Source of the DNA: Krasilnikovozyma curviuscula
Taxonomy: Eukaryota; Basidiomycota; Tremellomycetes; Cystofilobasidiales; Mrakiaceae
Assembly: GCA_014825775.1 (NCBI GenBank)
Contig: MVAQ01000070.1
Coordinates: 1-64,000 of the forward strand
Reading direction: 5' to 3'
DNA: 64,000 nt
The stretch's first letter is position 1. Each line of letters begins with the position of its first letter. Positions 14,135 to 26,237 of the stretch are shown here, piece by piece. The notes beneath the pieces are model-generated. The model was not told the origin of the DNA, made no database searches, and saw only the letters and a list, made by a program, of their open reading frames with translations. Both the position numbers and the translations under genes were made by a program.

Positions 14135-16745
14135 TCAAAGTCCCACGACCGAAACAACTCTAAACTCGAGGCCTCCGTTCGGGTCCTTGGACTCCGAAAG
14201 CAGCTCACACACCAACTCATGCTTTCCCCTCGATAGGCCCTCAGCAACGACATCAAACACAGCAATATGACTGTGTGTCGAATCCCACCAGCCGTCCAAG
14301 CGAACCTTGTGCTCTTCACCCCCTCCATAACCAGGGAAACCGAGAGCGCGCTCGACCCAGCAGTTGACACTACCGGTACCGAACTTATCAGCACGCAGGT
14401 AGTACAACTGGACCACGCCCTCGACAACGTCGACCGTGACGGCGAATTTGGATCCAGGCACGGCGCTCGCGAGGTACGTCTTGTCGGGCGTCTGCGAAGG
14501 GGTGAGACTGAACCTGTGATTTTGAAAATGGAAACGGTGTCAGATGACTTCGTTGGGGAGAGATTAGAAGGTATAGTGTACATACCACCCGTCGTTGTAA
14601 GATGTCGTCAGAACTTGAGTTGCGCCCTGAGCCATGCTCCAGCACTGGGGGGAGATGAGATGAGGTTCGGGCCTAGGGTTGAAGTGGTTGAATATCCTCA
14701 ACTACGCAATTCAAAAAAGTAAGGATATAAATCATCTCCCTCTCGCGCGAGGCAAGGTACAGGACCAAAGAGTTAAACGTACGGGAGGTAGCGTGTTCAT
14801 CGACTCCTCCACCGTCGGCCACCCATACGCGTTCCTCTTCTTCTCCCACTTGGCGACCGTGTTCAGTTTCCTCCTTCGTCTCTTCGATAGCCAGTCAAAG
14901 TTATTGTCGATGACACTGATCTGTTCTGTGAGGTACGCGTTGACCATGTCAGCGAGAACCTTGTGGCCATGAAAGTTGATCTGAGGAAGTTGTATGAAGC
15001 GGATTTGTTCAGTCAATGCCAAGTTTCTTTTTATCCATCGAGGTGACTGTAAGCTACGTACGTGTCTCATGTCTACGTCGCCATCGTGCACGTCCCAGTA
15101 ATCTGGCGCAACATCTGGGTGCTTCAAGACATGCGGTAAGAGCAATGGTCTGATGTTAATGGTTGGCACGTCTAGAATGGAAGACAAATTGTCAGCTTTC
15201 ACATCTTTCACATCAAAAGAACGAGCACATTTAGGAGAAAGCGTTACCATAATACTCAGCGATCGCTGGATTGAAAGTGAGAGCAGAACAGAATGTCAGG
15301 CGAAAACTTCGACATGACAGAGAAAGTTCACGACGATAATCCTACCAATTTGAATATCAGATCCGACAGCCAGTAATTCGTATCCGAGACCAGCAGTGAC
15401 GACGTTGATGACGGCAGGCTGTTGTGGCAGACCGAGGATCCCTCGAAGCTCGTACTCGAACTGACGGCCAGCAGACTGTAGAAGAAAACAGGACCCGTCA
15501 GGAAATGCATAAATAACGATAACGTCATTGTTCCCCTCACATCGTTATACTGATCATTGATGCCGTGCTACACAGACATCAGAACGCAGGTCAGTAAATT
15601 TGATGGCGCTGTCGAGCGCGCATCACAAGGACGTACTTCGGTAAAGACCAAATCAACTGTATCTTTGTTGATATGATTCTGCCAGCATAGAGCGAAGTAC
15701 CCACTACCAAAGGCTGGAATGGCAGCGTTGACGTACGTCGAATCTGCATTTGGGATCGTCGCGTTGAGGAAAGCAAAGACTTGAGAGACCCAATTTTGAT
15801 CTACAGAGAAATCACGGATCAGTGCTGAAAATCAAGACTAAAATTTCGTGAAATGGAGTTAAACTTACCGATATGCGTCAGACCGTGTCCGCTGGAACGA
15901 CAGGAAAAGCATATCTGAAACTCTAAGCAAAGCTCTCGACGCAAACGGAAAACTTCTCAACTTACACAGATACGCTCCCACCGAGTACAGCAACATTCAG
16001 AGGTCTACCTTCCAGACGTGCTCTCCTCAGCACTCGCCTCAGACGGAGCGCGGTACCTTTGATTGAGAGAAAAAATCGAACGGGTAGCCAAGTTTAAGTG
16101 CGGGGAGGTGGTGAGCAGGAAATCTCCGATTGACGCAGAGGAGCTTAGTGGGAGAGAAAATACCTTCATATGCTCTTGACAGTTTGATATTATGAGCGCT
16201 GTTCGTGGTATGCAACCTTGTTAGCTCATCGAACGAGGAAATCACTTTCGTAGTGATACGCACCCATATCGTTCGCAGTACTCAGCGCCTTTTCCAGCAC
16301 AGAGACCGCCATACTTCGGTATGCTCTGTTTCCAAGGGACTTGATAGAGAGCATACCAGAAAAAGATGATGATGAATTGGAGTGGGATGAACAGGAAGAA
16401 GAGCTTTCGTCCACTCTTTGGGTCGCTGTTGCTTGATTTTGAAGACGAACTGCCTTTGAACAGCTTGAAGTAGTTGGCGTTCAGAGCTCGCCTTCTACCC
16501 ATAGGGTCTTCGATGAGATGTTCCTCCTCGTCATCATGGTATGATTGCGAAGGATAGTCCTCTGCTGCTACTGAGTTCGACGTGAGTTTCGACGGGGATG
16601 GTGAGCTATAAATTGGTAACGATTCGGAAGCGGCTGAGGTCGAAAACTGGACGATGGGCACTGGCTGGGAACTGTTTTCATGTAGTTGATGAACTGGAGG
16701 GTCCAGCCGCTTGAGCAAGATAGGGGCTTCTGCAGGGCTGTCCAT
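14135..16745 (-). CDS. Type II membrane SGNH/GDSL-like hydrolase
   Basis: A predicted secretory-pathway esterase or deacylase of the SGNH fold. The start is MDSPAEAPILLKRL at 16745; upstream in-frame sequence has no ATG before an acceptor. A cytosolic S/P/E-rich tail of about 115 residues leads to one membrane span (KLFFLFIPLQFIIIFFWYAL), then a lumenal domain. Block I is VAVLGGSVSVGHGLTH (nucleophile Ser in GGS). It is split by introns so that VGHGLTHI sits on a 23-nt exon (15869-15891). AFGSGYFALCWQ and HGINDQYN look like blocks II and III. DVPTINIRPLLLPHV and INFHGHKVLADMVNAYL follow, the latter with the C-terminal His. After CWSMAQGATQ there is a beta-rich C-terminal domain. Similar proteins in Cryptococcus relatives are linked to capsule or cell-surface polysaccharide modification, but the substrate is unknown. 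Confidence 0.72.
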
Positions 16746-17158
16746 TTGTCCCTCACGCCCTCTGCGCGTCGTCAAGTGAAGAGACGACTCTTTGAACTGG
16801 ACAAGGGCTGGCTGACAGAAGGAAAGGGGGGATGTTGGAACGAAGATGAAAAGCTCACCAGGAGCTGAAATAAAAGGTAGCGTAGACAAGAAATAGGGCG
16901 TTGACTGTTTGGTATGAGCTAATTTGTTTTACCGTAGTCTTCAGACACCAAACCTGCACCAGCCTCAGCGACAGGACCGCAAGTACGACAATACCTTGCA
17001 GAGTTGAGTCTGAATGGTTTTATAAGATACATCAAGACTGTTACAGATTGTTTTGATTTACCGTCCGTAGCGGCCTCTTGACTGACTTTTCCTCAAGCAT
17101 GCCGCAACCACTCATTCGCGACCACGACGCTCCTCCAACCAGTTACTCTCTTCGATAA
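16746..17158. other. 5' region of the SGNH hydrolase gene
   Basis: There is no separate gene. Minus-strand splice-like signals (acceptor TTTATTTCAG near 16866-16875) suggest a spliced 5' leader for the hydrolase. The rest is the 3' flank of the transporter gene. Confidence 0.4.
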
Positions 17159-19286
17159 CTACTCTTCACCAATATCATAGCCAACGGCACCTTCTCGAGT
17201 CGCAGCTGGCAGTGTCGCAGTTGCCTCCAAAGAGTCTCCAAGCGTCTGCAGTTCTACTGAAAGTCTGAAGAAAGGCGTCGCAATTACACCGTTGAAGATA
17301 AGGGTGAAGTAAACAAGACAGAGGAAGCCAGTGATCTGAATAGGGGATGCTGGCCAGCTCAACATTTCCCATCCGACCGCAAGGGATACTGTCCAAATAA
17401 GCTTGCAAAAATCGCGTTCGGATAGCGGATATCAGCCAACAATCACGGTAGAGAGCGTTGTGGAGGATAATATGGAGCTTACAATTGTTCGACAAGTGTC
17501 GATGGTGGATCTGGCAGTCGCGGAAACGTGCTTAGTTACCGAAAGGCCGAAATAGTTGAAGCAGGCGATACTATCGAGCAGCAACAAGCACAGAGCAGGA
17601 TTAGCGAGTAACACTTTGACCACAGAACCACAGAAGGGAAGATTTACCTCAAGCAACAGCCGATAGAAATCATCCAGATGATAGGGTTGTTGACAACTTG
17701 AGCCCATCCTCTTGGAATGTCAAAGTATGGAGAGACATCTTTGAGCTGCCGTGACAGTAACCAAGATCATGTTAGTGAAATTGAACAAGCTGAAAAAGTA
17801 TAGAAGCAGCTCACGAAGTAGTTCATGAAGGGCATAGCGAGAAAGATTGTGACTGGGAAACACTATGTCAGAATAATGAAGGGTGCTCGTTGTTGAGTAG
17901 GGATGCTCACTCATGCCAAAGATGCCTTCAAGTCCAACAGCCAGAAGAGGGGGTACCTTGAAGGATTAAAAGTTTTGTCGATGCGAATCACGGACAATGG
18001 AAGATGGCTCTACACGCACGCTGTACTTGTTCAAGATAGCCTCTTCAACACAGAATTGCGAAGCGGTAAAGACCTGGGCCGACATAATCAACAAAACACC
18101 CAGAATGACTGTTCGATCTGTAATGGGGTCCTCCGCTACGAATCCTAGCGCCTTGGAAGTTTGTAAAGACCCAGCAAGGCCTACGAGGGCGACACCGGTT
18201 ACAATTCCAACCAAAGAGAGCCACTGGTAAAGTCGGAGTTTTCTTCCCAGGAACTGAAATGATTCAAGAGGTGTCAGCCAATAGCCCAGGTGAGAAGCAG
18301 TTGCGTGAACTTACAGCGACAGAGAGCGCACCAACAAAAAGGGTCAGCGACCCTCGGCTCATTTGGTAGATAGAGACTGGAGTCATAATCAACCCAACGT
18401 TCATAAGAGTGGTACCACAGATATCGCAAAAGGCTCTATCACAATGTGAAGGTCAATATGTTGAGGAGCGACCGGGATGGTAAGAAACCGCCGCCGGTGC
18501 TGACTCACGGGATCCAGAGCAGCAACAACGCTTTGGGAGAAACCACCGGCCCTTCCGCTGGTTCCCTCTCAAACTCATCGTCCCCATCGTCAATGATGCT
18601 GTACACATGGCCGTTTGTGTCGTTTCCTCTAAGCTTCGAGATCCACTTCGAGAACCGCGATTTCTCCACTGGTGCAAAGGGTGAGGACTCTGGTGAAAGG
18701 AAGATGTATACGAAGATGAGGGGAATGAGACAGAAAGCCTCTCCGACAAACATGTTCAGTGACTGCCAGACTGGCTGAGAGTTGTGCACGAGACGAAAGA
18801 GCAACGAACAGAAGATGAAGGAGTTATTTAGGTCCAATCATATTAGCAACAAATAAACGAACTAGGGAAGAATCTACTCACTTGTTCAAATAAGACTGAA
18901 GGGGTTGTTGGATCGTCGCAGAATTCAACACTGGAAGAGGGTAACGAATGTTAGTCCCTCAGTCTGTACACCTCTCATCCCTTATTTTAACTCCTCCCAG
19001 CAGAGAAGCAGCACATTCCTGAACAGCTGAAAGTCTCACCATTGCAGATCCTGGATGATAAAGAGAAAGGCAACGTTCGAAGCATAAGTCAGCTGGCACC
19101 ATAGCGGAAAAGCGTAATCGAACACAGCCAGAACCACTTCCAACGAGCTGAGTCCCTCAGCTCTTCAAATGGCTCATTAAATTTAGGACTCACCTGCCAT
19201 TTGCTCAACAGACTATTGGAAGCCCCTGAGATCAGCATGCCAGCTGCCAAAAACAGCGTCCTCGCCATGTGAGCTCGACCTTCCAT
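17159..19286 (-). CDS. SLC35F6-type multi-span transporter (drug/metabolite transporter superfamily)
   Basis: A polytopic membrane protein of about 430 residues with the layout of SLC35F6 (TANGO9/C2orf18-like) carriers. The start MEGRAHMARTLFLAAGMLIS at 19286 begins the first span and reaches SNSLLSKWQ, which mirrors the family N-terminus. Characteristic stretches follow: AFCDICGTTLMNVGLIMTP, SIYQMSRGSLTLFVGALSV, LGRKLRLYQWLSLVGIV, ASQFCVEEAILNKY, then VGLEGIFGM. CFNYFGLSVTKHVSATARS and VIWTVSLAVGWE close the last span pairs. The acidic tail is short and ends YDIGEE. A cytosolic loop with an EKSRFSKWISKLRG patch sits after the second span pair. About nine exons. The transported substrate of this subfamily is not established. 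Lysosomal/vacuolar or Golgi location is inferred from animal homologues. Confidence 0.75.
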
Positions 19287-19534
19287 CTTGAATTTCCTAA
19301 AGACACTTCTCCCTTATACAGAAATAACTTCAAGGTTGTTTCTTTTCTCGATAATTTGAAGGAAAGCTGGGTTGGGAACAAACGTAAGTTGTCGTCGGCA
19401 AGCTCCCTGTTCGATCGCGTGGTATTTTTGCTCGCTCGAGCCACCAGTTGGGGTTACAAAGATCAAAGTGTTCGCACATGCGCTCATTTACGGTGGCAGT
19501 AGTATGTGAATAGATAGAAACAAAGTTCTTCCCC

Positions 19535-22500
19535 TTAAACTTCTTCCATCGTACCGTCTTCGCTCTCAGGTGCCTGGATCGCTTTGATGACTGAAGCTGC
19601 TTTTGGGTCTGCCAAAAACGAAGGAAATCAGTAATGATTGTATGGGAGGGGGAAGGTAGGTATACTCACCCAAGTCGATGGCATGAGCAAAATATTTTGT
19701 AGAGTTGCTCGTGTCCCCCAGGAGACGATAAACTTTTCCGAGAAGGAAGAAAACGTTGAATTCGTTAGGAGTTTCGGAGACCAAGAATAATAGCTCCACC
19801 AGTGCACTCTGTATAATTAATTCAGTTCTGGTTAGAACTAATCTCATTCATCAGTTGAGAGCGCACGCACATCGAGTTTTTGAAGCGCAATCAAGACCCT
19901 CGCACGTCTGAATCGAACCATCGTGTTTTCCGGAGCGATCTCGGCAGCTTTAGCATAAACTGCCAGTGCTTCTTCCTTTTTCCCCCTTCGTTCTAGCACC
20001 TGTAGTCACAAAGTCCTACCTCAGAGGGGTTGTGTGTGCGAGAATACAGAACTGAACTGACCTGTCCGACACAGCACATAAGGACTGGATTCGACGCGTT
20101 GATCTCCACTGCACGGTTGAAGTGATGCTCTGCATGACGTAGTTTATCTTTACGCAAGTAAGCAGTTCCAAGGCCGTACCTAAAAACCCAACGATTGGCG
20201 TAGGTACTGTATTGCAAACTGATATTTAGAAGAAGAAGTGTGCTCACCAAGCATTGTAATGTTTTTTATCCGTCCTAACTGCAGTCTGAAAGAACCCAAT
20301 AGCTCTGTCATACTCCTCCATCGCGAGAGCTTCATGGCCACTGAGAGTATTAGCATACGCAAATCTGGGTGAAACCTGAGCGGCTCTTCTGAAGCATCTC
20401 ATCGCTTCATCGTGTTCTCCTTGTCTCGAGAAACAGTTCCCGACAGCAATCCAAGCCTCTGGAGATTTTCTGTCTACTGAAACGAGCTCTTGAGCCAGAA
20501 AGGACAGTTGGACTTCATCTTCGAGGTGGTAGAGCAGCGTAGAAAAGACTTCCATGTCTTGAAGCCTGAAAGGATCTATGCGTCGTGCTTCCACAAATGC
20601 TCTCTTTGCCTAAGATCGTAGTAAAAGATGGTTGAACTTCGGTTGCTGGCCGTGGAAGTGAGATGCATTCTAGGACTTTTAGAACTCACTTTGACATATT
20701 CCACCATCTCAAAGTGAGCTTTACCCATCATCGCGCAAACCCACGCAGACTCCTTGAAGTAATCAGGTAGGTTGTCCAGCTCAGCAATCGCCTCTTTACA
20801 CTCGTATTTCTTGAGATATCGTATCGCCTTAGCGAACACCTTCGTGAGATCAAGAATGTACACATCTGCTGCGTAGATCGCTTCGGCGTTAGTGAGATCT
20901 AAGAGAGTTTCGTCGTGGGATTGTGTTGACTTGGGCGAGCCTAGATCGCCGTAATCGTTGGAGTAGTCGGAAGCGCCTGAGCCTCGCGAACCTGCTTCGC
21001 CAATTGTTGTTCGAGCCTTTTTTGTTTTTTCTCGAGGAGCCGGTAGGGGCTGAACAGAGAAATCGATATGAACATTTATAAAGAGTCCCAGATTATCAGC
21101 TTAAACTCACCCGTGTCTTTTGTGTCGACGATGACAGCCTGGAACTACGACGAATGCCAGGCGTTTCCTGTTGCGACACCGACAAGTTAGTGGATCGGGG
21201 CTGAAAAGATAACGATTACACTAATCAGAATTATTCCGGGAAGACGAAAAATAAGTTCTACCTTAATTGGCTCCACATCACCACCAGTTCCTTTGCTCGA
21301 CGCATTCCTTCCCGTCGCAGCTCTCACGCCAGCAGACATCCCAGCGACACCAAGCCCAGTAATCCCATTCCTTTGAGAAGCAGTGGTCGGTGCAGTAGCA
21401 CCTCTCAGACGTTTCATCGCAGGCGGTTTCTCGAGAAATTCTTCTGTCATGGAGATTGCTGGGTGGGAAGGGGAAACGCCACCGAGTGCTGAGAATGTCA
21501 GTGGTTGACTTGAATATGGGTGGTTTGTGAAGGAGTTCTGCTGATTCGGAGTCGGCGGAGATGATGATAGAAGTTCTTGGCTGAAAGACAGTTTTGTTAG
21601 TACAAATGAGATCTGAGAGGGAACGTTCGTACTAACTTCTTCTTAGAGTAAGCACCGTTGATGTTAGGTAGTTGTGCAGTCCCATGAAAGGAGCTGGGTG
21701 GAGCACCATCAGATGGAGTGAAGAAACCAAGTCCAGTGGCTGTAGGTTGAGATCGTGTCGGTTGAAGTGCTTTAGCAGCTTTCGGTGAAACAGGAACGAA
21801 GAGCTGGTTTGGGGTCGGAGCAACACCTAGACCAAAGCAGAATCAGTAAGAGTACTCCTCTGAAATCACACTTTATTCACCTAGTTCGCACAGCCCCACA
21901 AAGGCCTCCCAGCAGAAAGGATTCAGTGTAAGAGCTCTTTGGTAGTGCTCCATTGCTTTTGAGCTGTCGTTACCCTTGACTGAGAGGGCAGCTAAGAGGC
22001 AGCAAGTCCCCGACTCTCTTTCATCGTTTGTAGGGGGTAGAGGGGGGTGAGAAAGGTGGTGATCTGAGTAGGTTTGACAAATGAAGGCGATCAGCTCGCG
22101 AAGGTACAACCGAGTTAGCAATTAGAGACAGACCAGGCAGAATTCCATTGGCATGCAAGTTGCTGCTTCCACTAGCAGCATTCGAGTACTTGAGACCACT
22201 GCCACTCCTGATCCCGTTCCCATTGACTGTGTCTTGGGATTTTGAGTTCCTCAGCATAATCGATTTCTCCAACATATCCCGTCCTTCTCTGTTTCGACCC
22301 TGGTTTTCACATGCCCTAGCGTAGATTTCAGCGCAAGAGACACATCTACATTGGAATGATAAAGGAGGTTAGTCAATTTGATCAGCTCCGTCTCCTGAAG
22401 TTCGCCGGACCAGACTAAACGAGGGCATGAGAAACATACCCTTCCAAAGCACCATTTTTTGTCACATGAATAGCAGAATAAGGTTGTTGGGTATTAAGTA

Positions 22501-22792
22501 GTGCTGAAGCATACAGATGTCGGCCCATATGAGATGTTGGAGTCACATTTGAACTGGAACCAGCTCCAACGCCTGCTTTTGACGATGGTTGCTGCTGCTG
22601 TTGGAGGATACAGTATAGTAATGTAGCATAGAACAATTCTGTCTGTCTCAGAGAAAGATTTGAATGTATCAAAGCTAGGTGGGCGAGTCTGAGAGGGACC
22701 AGGGGTGGAATTGACTGCTGCTGGATCGACCGTTGCTGTCCTGCAGGTTGCTGAGATATCTGGAAAGGTAGAAAAGAAGCAGGTGAAGACAT
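19535..22792 (-). CDS. CDC27: Anaphase-promoting complex subunit APC3/Cdc27 (TPR)
   Basis: A scaffold and activator-binding subunit of the APC/C ubiquitin ligase that drives mitotic exit and securin/cyclin destruction. The N-terminal part (MSSPASFLPFQISQ at 22792) has the HLALIHSNLSLRQTELFYATLLYCI helix and a Q-rich insert. A long S/T/P-rich linker (about 21000-22300) separates this from a C-terminal array of tetratricopeptide repeats. Clear repeats include SPEAWIAVGNCFSRQGEHDE, FAYANTLSGHEALAMEEYD, HYNAWYGLGTAYLRKDKLRH, NPVLMCCVGQVLERRGKKEE and EFNVFFLLGKVYRLLGDTSN. The order and the NAWYGLG repeat are typical of Cdc27/Nuc2 rather than Cdc16 or Cdc23. It ends MEEV. About eleven exons, 800 or more residues. 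The C-terminus lacks an IR dipeptide, as expected for a core subunit. Confidence 0.9.
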
Positions 22793-23115
22793 CCCCAATG
22801 AGACGAAAGGTTCCGAGAAAGCTCGAGTTGGCTCTCAGAGACGCTGACTTGGGGACTTTCCCTATGAAAAGGTCGTGAAAGTCGGACACAGCTCACCACG
22901 CTCCTCGTTGATTTTCGTCCTTGTTTTTTTTTTTCTGTGACCAGTACATTTTTCTTCACAATTGACAACAATTATTTTAGGCGCAACACAAACGTATCTC
23001 TGAAGGTAGGCGTCCTTTGGTCTTGCCGGTGAAGCTCATTTTTGAAACGACACGAAAAGTATAATAACTCCGACGCCGCTGCCTACGATCAACAACTCTA
23101 TGTGCAGAACATCTT
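22793..23115. other. APC3 promoter region
   Basis: No gene is seen. This is the 5' side of the minus-strand CDC27 gene and the 3' flank of AUR1. It contains a homopolymer T/A run near 22925. Confidence 0.4.
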
Positions 23116-24603
23116 CTAAGACGACCCCTCCCCAAGTCTAAGCTCTCCCTCTTCAAGCTTCCTTATTTCTTCATCTAAGTCTACTTCTTCTCCATGCTCA
23201 TTCGTGACGGTGTGGCTTGAAGACTGAGGTAGCAGAGCGTACTCGCTGGTTGACGTCGCGGTGGGGCCGCCATTGGGATAGTTCTTCAGCCTATAAGTTG
23301 AGAAGAAGGAACACGGAGTAAGGAGAAAGCGTTAAAACGTGTTAATAGAATTCACACAAAGGGCACCAAGCGGTGACTTACTCTGGAGGCATGAAACCAT
23401 AGAAGAACAATACGGCCATAGATCCACCAGCAACAACATCAATTAGATAGTGGTGTGTGAGATACATGGTTGACCAGTAGAGTGTGCCAGCGTACGCCCA
23501 GTAGAAGAAGCGGAATCGGGGAAAGAAATGCGAGAGGAAGAGGGCTTCGAAGGTCGCGCAACCAGAGTGGAGAGATGGAAAGGCACCGAAGGCGATAGGC
23601 GCATTGGTGAAGCTATAAAGGAAGAGAAATAGATGGAGATTTTAGTTGGTAGTGACACAAAAACGAGAGTTAAAGAGAAAAACATGCGTTTCAGTGTAAC
23701 CACTACCTCCGAAGATTCTATCAATCCTCATCAATCCTCCAGCTGAGCCTTTCATTGAATAATCAGCGGGTGTGAGGCCATGTGTGAGCTCGTACCCTGA
23801 AGGCGTTGTGCACAGGTCGCGTAATCGCCCGACGACGTAATGGCACCAGAAAGACAGAGTCAAAAAACCGTCCAGAAATCAAGATGTCGAGAGAAGAAAA
23901 TCTAAAACTTACAAGGAGGAGCACAAGGCAATATCACCTGAATGACCACACCTACCAAACTGTTCCAACCAAACCCCTTCGCGAAGAAATCAATACTGCC
24001 GCGAGGGCCAAATACGAACGCGATGGCAGCGACGAAAAAGGGGATCACAAAGTGAGCTATCCCATATGGTAGCCAAGCGATGATATCGAGAACTGGGTGG
24101 GTGAACCTTGTTAAGATATCCGAGATGTTGGCACCGTAAAGGATAGACTCGAGCGTCGGTAAAAGGGTAACATGGATGGTGGGTCGAATGGAAAAAGGAA
24201 TGTACTTCGATGAGAAGAAGGTGATCAACCAAGCCAAGACAGGTGTTGCTGGTAGGAAGAACTGGGAGGTAATAGGAAGGACGAGGGCAATGATGTACAC
24301 CGTTGGGATGGCTAATTTTATGGCAAACACGGGTGTCTTCATGTAAAACAAGCTAACTGCAGCAGCCACCGCCATGAGGACATTCTGATACGAGTTTCTG
24401 ATTGTGAATCGATGCTGGGATAGTCTTTTAAACGTCACTGCCGGCGAAAACGACAGATTGAGCCTCCGCAAGGCTGAGAGGATATTGAGCAGCAACCACA
24501 AGGGGAAGTTCCAAAAGCCATGGTTTGTTGGATAAGGCACAAGGGAGAGCTCATGAGGGGGTCGTGCTGCTGTTGAAGCTGATCCTGATGCCATCGAGGC
24601 CAT
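23116..24603 (-). CDS. AUR1: Inositol phosphorylceramide synthase (Aur1/Ipc1)
   Basis: A Golgi multi-span enzyme that moves inositol phosphate from phosphatidylinositol to ceramide, giving IPC and diacylglycerol. It is the fungal target of aureobasidin A. The core carries SQFFLPATPVLAWLITFF, ESILYGANISDILTRF, IIAWLPYGIAHF, FVFGPRGSIDFF and YELTHGLTPADYSMKGS. Catalytic motifs of the PAP2/LPT1 type are also present: FGAFPSLHSGCATFEALFL (His) and STMYLTHHYLIDVVAGG (His and Asp). The last exon encodes an acidic C-terminal tail (HGEEVDLDEEIRKLEEGE). The start is uncertain. The first in-frame ATG is at 24603 (MASMASGSAS). Open sequence continues about 25 codons further without an ATG, past an acceptor-like CCAGACAG, so a short upstream coding exon is possible. 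About four exons, around 430 residues. Confidence 0.93.
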
Positions 24604-25118
24604 TGCACTGCTGTCTCGTCGTAAAGAGGTCTCAATGCGCAGCACCTTCTCAATTGAAGAGAATCTCCGCTGTCTGGACAAGATAGTAGAGGATATCAGA
24701 TCAGCATATATCTACAGATCCTTGGGATGTATTAAAGTTCTACCTGAAGGAAGATGGTCTTGGTTGTTGAGGGGTAGCTGCAGGTTGCAGCCTGCTCACA
24801 CAGTTTGCCCCCCAAGGCAAAACAACCAAAATATTACAGTCAATTCGTTCCCAACCAGATATTACGATTAAGCATATGTATGAAATCCTTTTTGAGAACC
24901 TTTCCTTGAACTCTCAGTATTAGCTCCCTTGCCTCTGAAAATTCCTTAGGGTGTTCCCTGCCAGCGAACACAAGATTCGGCTCGTTCAGCAATTGGAGTC
25001 TTGATCTTGCTTTAAGGAGAATGAAGCTGGATATAAGAGATAGAAGTTCCTCTGTACAGGTGGTGGGAGAAGAATGATTGCTGATGAAGATACGCTGACA
25101 GGCAGATATCTTTTTCGT
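24604..25118. other. AUR1 upstream region and thioredoxin 3' flank
   Basis: 515 bp without a gene that I can support. It contains the AUR1 promoter or 5' leader, possibly with an undetected first exon, and the 3' untranslated side of the thioredoxin gene. Confidence 0.4.
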
Positions 25119-26131
25119 CTACGCCTGAACGGACTCTAGAAAATCCATGACTGATTCAAAAGTCATATCGAAGTATCAGAAATCGCAAACATGTCATCGA
25201 TAGAAGCTGGGAATAAGAAGGTAACGAAGACACTCACTCTCATTCTCCTTTCTGAATCCAACTAGAAGAGTGGTCGGGGCGCCAAGGACAATCAGAAAGA
25301 TGAAGGCAGCAGGTAAACAAATAGAAAGGCAGAATTAAGACTAACCCCAATGATTGATTTGCTTCCCACCTCTAAAAGCCAAGACCGTTGGAAGCGCCCG
25401 AATCTGAAAGAAAGTGAGTGATGTGTGAATTAAAGATTGCACACTTTGGTCGTACGCTAGGAAGAAGCGTACTTTGAACTTAGCAGAGAGTTCTGCCTGC
25501 TCGTCCACATTGACTAGGATGAAAATGCGAAAATGCGAAGTGAGATGCTTGGTGAACGAGCCAAATGAGAAGCGCCGCTGTATTCGAAGCTAATCAGCTT
25601 ACCGGTAACCAGGTCGAAATCATATTCGCTTGATTTCTCGAGCTTTTCCAAGATAGGCGTTTGCCTAGCGATAAGAGCTTAGATATGAGCTGTCGATAGC
25701 GAAAGTCGAGGCGCTGCATGTTCTTGACACTCACATTTTGCAAGGGCCACACCTTGGTCGTCCCACTAAAGTCAGCTAATAGACCCTTCTGTCCGATAGA
25801 GATAATGTACTTACCAGTCCGCATACATATCTGAACATTCGCGTGTACAAATCAGTTGAGTCAGCAGGCAAATCAAAAGGCCCAGGAGCCCCCAAACACG
25901 TACCCACAAGCACAATCTTCTCAGCATTAGAAGGTGAAATAGACTTTGTGAACGACTGCACGATGGTAGAAGAAATCAGCGGCGCAACAGTACAACATGC
26001 AGTTTTGTTCCACTCACAGCTGCGTCGACATCATGGAAGACGTCGAATTTCCTGCTCGAGACGGAGAAGGATCTAACAGCAGAAGCTCTACTAAGAGATT
26101 TCGCTGTGAGTCGAGTAGCAAAGAGAGCCAT
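25119..26131 (-). CDS. Mitochondrial thioredoxin (Trx, WCGPCK)
   Basis: A small redox protein of about 145 residues that reduces disulfides in peroxiredoxins and other partners. The N-terminus MALFATRLTAKSLSRASAV is basic, Ser-rich and without acids, like a matrix-targeting presequence. After splicing, the thioredoxin fold reads: KIVLVDMYADW, CGPCKMQTPILEKL, VNVDEQAELSAKFKIRALPT (the cis-Pro loop), VLAFRGGKQINHWVGF, and a final helix IMDFLESVQA. The active site is spread over two tiny exons, 16 nt at 25815-25830 and 18 nt at 25735-25752. All joins keep phase and use GT..AG. Unspliced reading misses the active site completely. The gene has about nine exons in 1 kb. It is divergent from eIF4A-III with 106 bp between ATGs. 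S. cerevisiae TRX3 is a possible counterpart, but I did not assign the symbol. Confidence 0.85.
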
Positions 26132-26237
26132 TTTTAAAAGTGGGTGGATTTGGGTGCGATCCACCACCTTCGCCAAATCCACCTTTCGTTTTCAACCCTA
26201 GTCCAGCACAACCCCAAATTTCCTATTCTGATCCAAA
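26132..26237. promoter_or_regulatory. Bidirectional promoter, thioredoxin / eIF4A-III
   Basis: Only 106 bp separate the two divergent start codons, so both 5' untranslated regions and both core promoters must fit here or overlap the first exons. No TATA box is visible. The stretch has C/A/T-rich runs (CCACCTTCG, CAACCCCAAATTTCC) typical of TATA-less fungal promoters. Confidence 0.6.
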
